Shown piece after piece: positions 1-7,320 of a DNA stretch of 64,000 bases. Below the pieces are notes generated by a model. It did not search any database. It was not told where the DNA came from and saw only the letters and a program-made list of their open reading frames with translations. The DNA is from Natronogracilivirga saccharolytica (GTDB lineage Bacteria; Bacteroidota; Rhodothermia; Balneolales; Natronogracilivirgulaceae). Location: contig NZ_JAFIDN010000012.1 of NCBI RefSeq assembly GCF_017921895.1, positions 1 through 64,000 of the forward strand. The letters are read 5' to 3'. The translations under genes and the position numbers were made by a program. Numbering within the stretch: the first letter of the stretch is position 1; every line of letters starts with the position of its first letter.

Positions 1-40
1 AGGTGGTCGCCTCATCTCTTTTTTTATCTTTACCCCCCTC

Positions 41-90
41 AGCGGGGCGCTCAACGGTCCTCCATAACCACGGCGTCCCGCTTTTTTTTT
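41..90 (+). terminator. Probable rho-independent terminator of an upstream gene
   Basis: The nine bases at 41-49 (AGCGGGGCG) pair with 74-82 (CGTCCCGCT), with one G-T pair, and are followed by nine T on the plus strand. The loop is long (about 24 nt), which lowers confidence. It would end a plus-strand gene lying before the window. Confidence 0.45.
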
Positions 91-292
91 ATCCCAATCC
101 CTGGCATCCTTTTGACGTTTTTTTTGTGGAATGTTTGTACCGAATTGATCGTTGTCTACAAAACGACAATTCAAAATGACAAATAGCATACAAATCAGTA
201 AATTAGCTCTTTGTCACTGAAAAAAACAACCATTACAAAAAACTGTTTTGCAGTACACAAACCCACCAACTGACGTTACAGCGGAAAACAGG

Positions 293-1792
293 ATGAATAA
301 CAATCAGGATTCTTCCTTCAGCCGTTTCATAAAAGAGTATGAAAATGTGTTGCACCGGGTCTTCCGGGATTCACAAAATCATAAAAAAGTAAGTCTCCAC
401 AGAAGCATACCTCCCATGTTGATGAGGGACATTATGCAGTGCAAGCCCCTGAATGTATTCATCGGAAAAGAACACGGAGGCTTTGGAGGCAATGTAAGTC
501 AATGCCTCAAAATGCTTGAAGCATCCTCTTATGAATCCCTGCCGCTCTCTTTGATGATGGGGATCAACGGTGCCCTGTTTATCCAACCTGTAAGCCGGTA
601 TGCTGACAAAAAAGTAGCAAAAGATGTGCTATGGCAGTTTGTGAATGATCAGGCAATGGGCGGATTGATGATAACCGAACCTGGATACGGATCGGATGCC
701 TTGCATATGCAGACTGCTTACCAGGAGGCACAGAATGGTTACAGAATCAAGGGGACAAAGCACTGGGCAGGTTTAACCGGATGGGCGGATTACTGGCTTC
801 TTACGGCCAGAAAAAGGAAAAAAGACGGTACGCTTGCACGTGACATTGATTTCTTCATTCACGACAACAGAAACTCCGGAATTGAAGTTGAAGAATATTT
901 CGAGAATCTCGGTCTCTATATGCTGCCCTATGGCAGAAACAGTATTGATGTCACCGTTCCTGCTGATTATAAACTTGATTCAGGCTCTACAGGTATAAAG
1001 CTCATGCTGGATATGCTTCATCGCAGCCGCATGCAGTTTCCCGGTATGGCAATGGGCTTTTTGCGAAGAATTGCTGATGATGCTCTAACGCATGTCACAA
1101 ACAGAAGTGTCGGCGGAAAAAGTCTTTTTTCATATGACCAGGTTAAGGAAAGGATGGTAAGACTACAGTCATGGTTCACATCCTGTTCGGCTATGTGCGC
1201 CTATACCAGTGCGCATGCTCCGATATCCAAAAACCTGTCAACCGAAGACATTCCGGCAAATGCCATCAAATCGATTGTTACAGATATGATGCAGGATGCC
1301 GCCCAGTCATTTCTGCAGCTTACCGGAGCGCAGGGGTACAAACTGGACCATATGGCCGGACGGGGAATTATCGACAGCCGGCCGTTTCAGATATTTGAAG
1401 GGTCCAATGACATTTTGTACCAGCAGATAGCCGAGTCCTTTATCAAAAGGATGAGAAAAGCCAAAATATCGGTGCTCTATGATTATCTGAAAAGTTACGA
1501 GTTAACTCAAAAAGCATCTGAATATCTGGAAAAGGATACCAATATTTCTGTTTCTGCCGATATGGCCCAAAGAAAGCAGGTTGTTCTCGGCAAAATGCTT
1601 GGTTATGTCGTAACCATGAACATGGTTCTGGACCTGGGTGAAAAGGGATTTAACAATGAGCTTATCGGGAATACCCTGAATGTTCTTTCCGTGGAAATAA
1701 AGAAGTTTCTCAATGTTCTGCACGAACTGCCGGAATCATTTCCAAGTGAAGACATTGAGAGCAGTGCAAACTGGGCTGATTTCACCAGCTGA
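293..1792 (+). CDS. Acyl-CoA dehydrogenase family protein
   Basis: This is a flavin-dependent acyl-CoA dehydrogenase, expected to oxidise an acyl-CoA (or a related CoA thioester) at the alpha-beta bond and pass electrons to an electron-transfer flavoprotein. The middle domain carries the family signature ITEPGYGSD at about residue 126, followed by the KGTKHWAG strand that contacts FAD and substrate. The C-terminal helical domain contains QIFEGSNDIL, whose glutamate (about residue 369) sits where the catalytic base of this family lies. The length of 499 residues is longer than the common 380-400, with a C-terminal helical extension as in larger ACAD subfamilies. The frame opens at a TTG at 248, but the ATG at 293 is preferred because homology begins only later. 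It is followed by convergent osmC. The substrate cannot be read from the sequence. Confidence 0.9.
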   Translation: MNNNQDSSFSRFIKEYENVLHRVFRDSQNHKKVSLHRSIPPMLMRDIMQCKPLNVFIGKEHGGFGGNVSQCLKMLEASSYESLPLSLMMGINGALFIQPVSRYADKKVAKDVLWQFVNDQAMGGLMITEPGYGSDALHMQTAYQEAQNGYRIKGTKHWAGLTGWADYWLLTARKRKKDGTLARDIDFFIHDNRNSGIEVEEYFENLGLYMLPYGRNSIDVTVPADYKLDSGSTGIKLMLDMLHRSRMQFPGMAMGFLRRIADDALTHVTNRSVGGKSLFSYDQVKERMVRLQSWFTSCSAMCAYTSAHAPISKNLSTEDIPANAIKSIVTDMMQDAAQSFLQLTGAQGYKLDHMAGRGIIDSRPFQIFEGSNDILYQQIAESFIKRMRKAKISVLYDYLKSYELTQKASEYLEKDTNISVSADMAQRKQVVLGKMLGYVVTMNMVLDLGEKGFNNELIGNTLNVLSVEIKKFLNVLHELPESFPSEDIESSANWADFTS

Positions 1793-1856
1793 TGATAACA
1801 GACCGCACACAAAGTGCAGAAAAAATACCATTCCTGAAACGTAATCCTCTTTACTA

Positions 1857-2309
1857 CTATTTGCCGTTTAATACCTTTATTTCGTGTGTGATCCAGGCCC
1901 CGTGCTTAAGCATTTTGTGAACCGGGCATTTTCCTGCGATGACATCAAGCTTTTGTATGTGCTCAGCATCAAGATTTCCGGATACAGAAATAATAGCATG
2001 AATGAACCGGACTTTACCCTTGTCGATCATCTGAGGTTTATCCCTGAACCGTTCATCACTGTCTTTGACAGACTTTTTTTCAGCTTCAATCGTGATCTCA
2101 ACACTTTCCAGGGGGATTTTTTTATGATCGGCATACATGCGGAGGGTTATGGAAATACATGCGGCCAACGCCGAATAAACCGCTTGTACAGGTGTTGGTC
2201 CCTGATTGTTGCCACCCAGTGATACGGGTTCATCCAGAATCTGAATATGGTCACCGGTTTCAATAGTTGTGAGATACTTTGGTTCCGGGTTGAGTTTGGA
2301 CTTTATCAT
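1857..2309 (-). CDS. OsmC/Ohr family protein
   Basis: This 150-residue protein has the OsmC/YhfA-type fold pattern, with a GPTPVQAVYSALAAC stretch ending in Cys51 and a second cysteine at about 128 in GKCPVHKML. In OsmC/Ohr enzymes two such cysteines form the thiol pair that reduces organic hydroperoxides, so a cytoplasmic peroxidase role is likely. The subgroup (OsmC, Ohr or YhfA) is not certain. It is divergent from the sirtuin gene at 2395, and the 85-bp AT-rich gap between the two starts must hold both promoters. Confidence 0.85.
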   Translation of the reverse strand: MIKSKLNPEPKYLTTIETGDHIQILDEPVSLGGNNQGPTPVQAVYSALAACISITLRMYADHKKIPLESVEITIEAEKKSVKDSDERFRDKPQMIDKGKVRFIHAIISVSGNLDAEHIQKLDVIAGKCPVHKMLKHGAWITHEIKVLNGK

Positions 2310-2394
2310 GTAGTTCGTAGCGTTTAAAAATGATTTTTTCTATTCTGACTGTATTATTTCAGTGTTATTTGCAATAATAATCATATATAAATAT

Positions 2395-3108
2395 ATGAAT
2401 TTATATAATAAAGAAAAAGCCGTTGCATTGACAGGTGCAGGGATGAGTGCGGACAGCGGTATCACCACTTTCAGGGACTCCGGTGGCCTCTGGGAAGGTG
2501 TGGATGTGATGGAGGTAGCTTCGATTGAAGGTTGGAACCGGGATCCTGAAAAGGTTCTTGAATTCTACAATTCAAGAAGGAGACAATTGAAGGAAGTTCA
2601 GCCGAATGCAGGACACCTGGCTCTGAAACAGCTGGAGAAATACTATGATGTAACAATAGTGACTCAAAACGTGGATGATCTGCATGAGCGGGCCGGTTCT
2701 TCCCGAATAATCCATTTGCATGGTGAACTGACCAAGGCAAGACCCGTAAATGCGGATGGTCCTGTGAAAGATATTGGATATGATGATATAAAACCGGGTG
2801 ACAAGGACAGTGAAGGCCGGCAGCTCCGGCCTAATATCGTATGGTTCGGAGAGATGGTTCCCATGATGGAAACAGCTGCAAGGGAAGTTGCCCGGTGTGA
2901 TATCCTGCTTGTCATCGGGACGTCTCTGGCCGTTTATCCGGCCGCTGGTCTGGTAGATCTCACGCAGCCCGGCACTCCCGTATACGTCATAGATCCGAAG
3001 CAGCCGGAATTCAGGTTTCAATCCAATGTTACTTTTATTCAAAAAACGGCTGCGGAGGGAACCCCAGAACTGGTTCAGGATCTGATTAAGAAGAAAAAAG
3101 AGCATTGA
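2395..3108 (+). CDS. cobB: Sir2-family NAD-dependent protein deacylase, CobB-like
   Basis: This sirtuin removes acyl groups from protein lysines using NAD+. It shows GAGMSADSGI at about residues 14-23, TQNVDDLH at about 90-97, and the catalytic histidine in HLHGEL at about residue 109. The FYNSR motif places Tyr58 and Arg61 where SIRT5 and E. coli CobB have the residues that bind succinyl and other acidic acyl groups, which suggests a class III desuccinylase. The four zinc-binding cysteines of most sirtuins are absent between HLHGEL and the WFGE motif; that stretch is instead an acidic loop. The frame is open to a GTG at 2362, but ATG 2395 gives the usual N-terminus, directly before the Rossmann fold. 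Acs, a well-known sirtuin target, is encoded at 53.8 kb. Confidence 0.9.
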   Translation: MNLYNKEKAVALTGAGMSADSGITTFRDSGGLWEGVDVMEVASIEGWNRDPEKVLEFYNSRRRQLKEVQPNAGHLALKQLEKYYDVTIVTQNVDDLHERAGSSRIIHLHGELTKARPVNADGPVKDIGYDDIKPGDKDSEGRQLRPNIVWFGEMVPMMETAAREVARCDILLVIGTSLAVYPAAGLVDLTQPGTPVYVIDPKQPEFRFQSNVTFIQKTAAEGTPELVQDLIKKKKEH

Positions 3109-3215
3109 CCGGTTTCTGTACAACGGTTTACGGATTGGTACCGTTATGAAGTCCGGGATGAAATACTCCGTGATGATATGCGAATATTGAAAAACATTAA
3201 ATCAATTCATTGGTA

Positions 3216-4106
3216 ATGAAACAGGAAGAAAAAGAAGCGTTGCTCGAATATCTGGTCCAGTTTTCAAATATTGAAAAACGGTTTCCTTTATTTCAGGGCA
3301 TCAAAGATGCTGAAGCAGTGGCCGACTTCATCGGTCTGGACTCAGATCAGTTTCAGAGTATAAGAAATCACTTTGATGAGCAGGCAAAAAAGGCTGCTGA
3401 AGAGATACTCAAAGACGAAAAAATGCTGGAACTGATTGAGAGCCTGCCAATTGAGGCGGATGCTACCATAGCGGTTGTAGGTGACGCAATTACGGATGAC
3501 AGGCAGGGTTGGTTTCAAATATTCCGGAACGTACTTGAAATGGCTGTTCCGAAGGCAAATTACCGGTTTATCGATGCCAGTTTAGGTGAGTCATTATCTT
3601 CGGATGCACTCCGCAGGCTGGAACGGGATGTTATTGCCCATAAACCGGACTGGATATTTGTTGCACTTGGAAGCCAGGATGCACAACGGCTGCATTTGAC
3701 AACAGGACGAACACTGGTTTCTCTTGCCGAGTTTTGGGAGAACATCAATGCCATTGAATCGGCTATACTTCAAAACTGCGACAACCCGCCTGTGTGGATT
3801 ACTCCACCACCGGTCATATCCGAACTGATGCAGCAAATGCCTCTTCATGCCGGTGTCGTACTTGAGGAAGACCTGAAAGAGTTCAGGGAAGTGATATCGG
3901 GTAAATCCGGTTACATAGTAGATCCCGCCGGAAAACGCATGGGTTCACCACCTGATGCCTGGAATTTTCTCAATGACGGCTTCCATCCATCACTCGCAGG
4001 GAATACTGAGACCGTAAAAAGTATCATTAAAACATTTGCTGAAGCTGAGAAGCAGGATAAGGGAGAAAATGACGGCAACGAACCAGGCGGCCCGGATGAC
4101 GGATAA
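3216..4106 (+). CDS. SGNH/GDSL hydrolase-like protein lacking the nucleophilic serine
   Basis: This 296-residue cytoplasmic protein has a helical N-terminal part of about 80 residues and then an SGNH-type fold. Block I reads VVGDAITD, so the GDS serine is Ala91 (codon GCA at 3486). Block III is GSQD (residues 152-155, in place of GxND). Block V is DGFHPS with Asp254 and His257 in place. The fold assignment rests on block order and spacing. Without the serine, normal esterase activity is not expected, so it may be a binding protein or use another mechanism. The start is ATG 3216; the frame also opens with TTG six bases earlier. It lies about 110 bp after the sirtuin gene on the same strand and could be co-transcribed. 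The C-terminus is a low-complexity Gly/Asp/Glu tail. Confidence 0.6.
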   Translation: MKQEEKEALLEYLVQFSNIEKRFPLFQGIKDAEAVADFIGLDSDQFQSIRNHFDEQAKKAAEEILKDEKMLELIESLPIEADATIAVVGDAITDDRQGWFQIFRNVLEMAVPKANYRFIDASLGESLSSDALRRLERDVIAHKPDWIFVALGSQDAQRLHLTTGRTLVSLAEFWENINAIESAILQNCDNPPVWITPPPVISELMQQMPLHAGVVLEEDLKEFREVISGKSGYIVDPAGKRMGSPPDAWNFLNDGFHPSLAGNTETVKSIIKTFAEAEKQDKGENDGNEPGGPDDG

Positions 4107-4152
4107 ACCGGTCACCGTTAATCTTCTCATTGCTGCATTGGATGTCATTTAG

Positions 4153-4857
4153 CTAAAGAGATATGCTGATACGGGTAAATTCAACTCCCAAACTGGTTTT
4201 ACCGGTAATATCATTTCCGGGACTGAAATCGACTGACTGATACATCATGGGATTCAGAAGGCCGACAGCAAAACGATCTTTGTCATCTTTAAGCTGAATA
4301 AATCCGGCAGTTGCAGGGTTCGACATGCTGCCGGATGCGTTTGTATAGTCATCGTAAAAACTGTCATATCCGCTTTGCGAGCTGAGCACAAAGGCATCAA
4401 ACAAACCGAATGCAAATCCGACCCAGGCTCCGGTAGCACTGCCAAATTGCACACCTTTGACAATTTTTGATTCTGTCATCAGACTTACAGCCGTCCCGAC
4501 AATCGCACCGGTAGCAGCCCCGTAAAATGTATCCAGTAAAATAAGGGTGCCGGTTGTTCCGGTTGAACTTATGGCACCGTCGACGTAGTATCCGTCTCCG
4601 GCAGCCTGAGACCAATCGTAAAACCCGGTGCCAACACCCATAATGGTCCCCATGCCAATGCCGAACCGAAGGGGATAATAGTCGATGTCACTTTTGTTCT
4701 GCAATGCTATAGTTGCACCGCCAAGAGCCGCGCCGGTTACGGCACCTGTGAACGTATTGACAGCAACGATACGCAAAGGCTGTGATTCAACTGTCCGGAC
4801 TGCGGTCAGAACAATCAATAAGAGAAGTAAAACGGGGAGGCTTTTTGAATTGAGCAT
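4153..4857 (-). CDS. Exported glycine-rich protein of unknown function
   Basis: I do not recognise a family. The 234-residue product starts with a signal peptide (hydrophobic LLLLLIVLTA core, probable cleavage after VES). It then has repeated small-residue stretches such as GAVTGAALGGAT, GIGMGTIMGVGTG and GAATGAIVGTAV, which look like glycine-zipper membrane-inserting segments. The C-terminus ends with alternating hydrophobic residues (FTRISISL), as in outer-membrane beta-strands. An envelope or outer-membrane location is inferred. It is convergent with the SGNH-like gene. A perfect 14-bp tandem repeat lies just upstream of its start. Confidence 0.6.
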   Translation of the reverse strand: MLNSKSLPVLLLLLIVLTAVRTVESQPLRIVAVNTFTGAVTGAALGGATIALQNKSDIDYYPLRFGIGMGTIMGVGTGFYDWSQAAGDGYYVDGAISSTGTTGTLILLDTFYGAATGAIVGTAVSLMTESKIVKGVQFGSATGAWVGFAFGLFDAFVLSSQSGYDSFYDDYTNASGSMSNPATAGFIQLKDDKDRFAVGLLNPMMYQSVDFSPGNDITGKTSLGVEFTRISISL

Positions 4858-4877
4858 GGTAAATAGTTATAAAAGTA

Positions 4878-4905
4878 CTTTGAGGAGTGACCTTTGAGGA
4901 GTGAC
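4878..4905. repeat. Perfect 14-bp tandem duplication upstream of the glycine-rich exported protein
   Basis: CTTTGAGGAGTGAC occurs twice head to tail (4878-4891 and 4892-4905), 20 bp before the start of the minus-strand gene ending at 4857. It may lie in that gene's promoter or leader. The rest of 4858-5114 holds no gene or hairpin that I can support. Confidence 0.8.
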
Positions 4906-5114
4906 TGTTGGAATTTATTGAATTCACGGTTTATGCCAAAATAATCGAAGTCAATTGGCATCCTGTACACAAACTGCAACGACTATGCCATCCTGTTTGT
5001 GATCTTTTCAGAACAGGAAAATGGTTGCCGCAGCAATATATTGAATAATCTGCAATGCGGTGAAAATGATTCAGGGCTTGGTTCAGTTGCCGGAAGTGAC
5101 GGGATGAACAGGGT

Positions 5115-5810
5115 TCACGGATCACCGGAAGTGACGGGAAGCACTTTGCCATTCATGAATTTGTGAGCTTTCATTGCAAAATCTCCGATATATTCACCGA
5201 TGTCTTCAGGTTTCAGCGGTGCCTTTACGCCCGGAAAAGCGGCAGAGAACATTTCTGTCTGGACGGCACCCAGGCACAGGCAGTTGACAGAGATGTTATC
5301 ATCCTTCAGCTCTGCAGCCATAGCCTCTGTCCAGATACTCAGTGCACCTTTACTGGTGCTGTAGGCCGACAAACCCGGGAATTTGGAGCTGCCCTGGTAT
5401 CCCCCCATGCTTCCGATAGTGACAATGTGAGCTCCTTTTGCAAAGAAAGGAAACAAAGCGCGCAGCAAACGGACAGCAGACATGACATTCATGTTCCACA
5501 TCGTATTCCAGTCATCATCGGTGAGTTCCATGAAGTTTTTTTTGATGAGACCGCCTGCATTATGAACAAGTGAAGTGATCTGCAGATTCTGATCGCGGAC
5601 TGCATCCACAAGATTCTGAATGGAAGAGGAGTCCAGCAGGTCGCAGGCAACGGTTTCAATTCGTTTCGGTGCTTTGGACTTCAGTTCTTCTAGCCGGTCT
5701 TTGCTCCGGGCGACGGCCAGAACATGTTTTTTTTCACCTGCAAGATATGCTGCTGTTGCATATCCGATGCCTTTGCTTGCTCCTGTGACAAGAATGGTTT
5801 TTTGAGCCAT
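5115..5810 (-). CDS. Short-chain dehydrogenase/reductase (SDR) family oxidoreductase
   Basis: This is a classical 231-residue SDR that uses NAD(P)H for alcohol/ketone redox chemistry. The cofactor motif TGASKGIG is at residues 9-16 and the NAG motif at 84-86. The catalytic set is Ser134 (IGSMGG), Tyr150 and Lys154 (YSTSK). The basic Lys13 and the ARSKDR segment after the second strand suggest NADPH preference. The sequence resembles 3-oxoacyl-ACP reductases, but the substrate is unknown. It is 20 bp downstream of the M23 peptidase gene on the same strand. Confidence 0.88.
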   Translation of the reverse strand: MAQKTILVTGASKGIGYATAAYLAGEKKHVLAVARSKDRLEELKSKAPKRIETVACDLLDSSSIQNLVDAVRDQNLQITSLVHNAGGLIKKNFMELTDDDWNTMWNMNVMSAVRLLRALFPFFAKGAHIVTIGSMGGYQGSSKFPGLSAYSTSKGALSIWTEAMAAELKDDNISVNCLCLGAVQTEMFSAAFPGVKAPLKPEDIGEYIGDFAMKAHKFMNGKVLPVTSGDP

Positions 5811-5830
5811 ATTGGACGTAGCTAATTGGT

Positions 5831-7168
5831 CTATAATTCAGTAGAGTCTTCCTGCGCGGGAGATCCGGAGAGAATTCCGGAATAACCGATATCTGGTGCG
5901 AATGCAAAAGGTCTTTGAATTACGGTATCCGGATCAATATCCATCCTGGTCAGCAAATCTTCTTTTCTGGAAAGAAATGCAACCCGGTGCTCCGTCTGAA
6001 TCGGGTCTGCAGGGGGCAGGTCAATTCGCTGCGGATCAACGGGTTCGCCATGTTTCCAGAACCGGAAACAAAGGTGAGGGCCGGTAGCCGTTCCCGTCGC
6101 CCCGACGTAGCCGATTATCTGGCCCTGCTCGACTTCCGTTCCGGCGCTTATACCATCAGCAAATCGTGACATATGAAGGTATCCTGTTTCGTAAATACTG
6201 TTATGTCTGATTCTGACGAAGTTTCCGTTATTTCGTCCGTATCGGGCTGCGGTAACGACACCATCCCCCACGGCTCTGATGGGAGTACCCGTAGGAGCGG
6301 CATAATCAGTTCCGTAATGCGGCATATGGCGCCGGTGTACGGGATGATACCTGTTGTGTGAAAACCGGGAGCTGATACGATTGTATTCCAGCGGAGCGGC
6401 CATGAACTGACGTCTCATGGACTTCCCGTTTTCGTCATAATACTCATCCATTCCGTTTTGTCTGTAATGAAAAGCGTAATAATTGTTGCCCCGGTGATTG
6501 AATACGGCTGCTTTTATACGGCCAATACCGGTACGCTGTCCGTCTACATATTTTTCCTCAAAATAGACCTCAAAATGATCTCCCCGCTGGATACGGTAAA
6601 AGTCTACCTGCCAGGCGTAAACTTCGGCGAGGCGGTGTGTAAGCTGCTGATCAACACCGAGTGAGCGAAGTGCCTGATATAATGAACTGTTGATTTCCCC
6701 GCTTACCAGCCGGGTGCGTGTTTCCTGAGGTTTTGAACCCCTTTCGACACTAACGGAATCACCAAGCTCAAACCGGATGAAATCTGTGCTGTTCTCCTCA
6801 TAAACAATATACCGGGGTTTTGCAGCCCCGCCGGTAGTGTCTGACTGAGTGTAAATGTGAAGAGGCCGTCCGGCGCGTATCCTTCGCACATCAAAAATTC
6901 CCGAGGAAGCCTGAACAATTTCATGCACGTTACGGGGTGTGAGTCCATTATTTCTGAGTATGAAAGACAGCGACTCATTTCTTCTGATTCTGTGAGTTGT
7001 GGCTTCCAGCTCTTTGTTGATCCCAAATACATCCAGTTCAGGCTGTATTTCAACTTTTTCAGAAACAGGTTCTGCCGTGTCTGAAGTGTCATAGCTGCTG
7101 TCATCTTGGAAATGGCAGGCATTCAATGTTACAATCAGGAGCAGTGATGGCAGAATAGCGCGATGCAT
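5831..7168 (-). CDS. M23 family peptidase lipoprotein with Cys in place of a zinc His
   Basis: This is a periplasmic lipoprotein expected to cut peptidoglycan cross-links. The signal peptide ends in a lipobox LNAC with Cys18. A region at about 55-110 (HRIRRNESLSFIL...) resembles the LysM/OapA-like module that precedes many M23 domains. The C-terminal M23 domain has His284 and Asp288 (HYGTD) as zinc ligands and GPHLCF at 363-368. His365 corresponds to the first His of the usual HxH motif, but the second, normally the third zinc ligand, is Cys367 (codon TGT). Cysteine can bind zinc, and I recall similar HxC variants in other Bacteroidota M23 proteins, so activity may be retained. The C-terminal 50 residues after the domain are unrecognised. 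The SDR gene follows. Confidence 0.85.
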   Translation of the reverse strand: MHRAILPSLLLIVTLNACHFQDDSSYDTSDTAEPVSEKVEIQPELDVFGINKELEATTHRIRRNESLSFILRNNGLTPRNVHEIVQASSGIFDVRRIRAGRPLHIYTQSDTTGGAAKPRYIVYEENSTDFIRFELGDSVSVERGSKPQETRTRLVSGEINSSLYQALRSLGVDQQLTHRLAEVYAWQVDFYRIQRGDHFEVYFEEKYVDGQRTGIGRIKAAVFNHRGNNYYAFHYRQNGMDEYYDENGKSMRRQFMAAPLEYNRISSRFSHNRYHPVHRRHMPHYGTDYAAPTGTPIRAVGDGVVTAARYGRNNGNFVRIRHNSIYETGYLHMSRFADGISAGTEVEQGQIIGYVGATGTATGPHLCFRFWKHGEPVDPQRIDLPPADPIQTEHRVAFLSRKEDLLTRMDIDPDTVIQRPFAFAPDIGYSGILSGSPAQEDSTEL

Positions 7169-7320
7169 AAAAATGTATAAGTTGCTGAGAGTTATATAAA
7201 TGGAAATAACGTTTTAATCTTTTCCCGTGTTCCCGGAATATACTTTCAAAATACACAAAGTTGCATTACCGGAACAGTATAGTTACAAACTGATTTATTT
7301 TTTAACATCATCTGGTTTCA

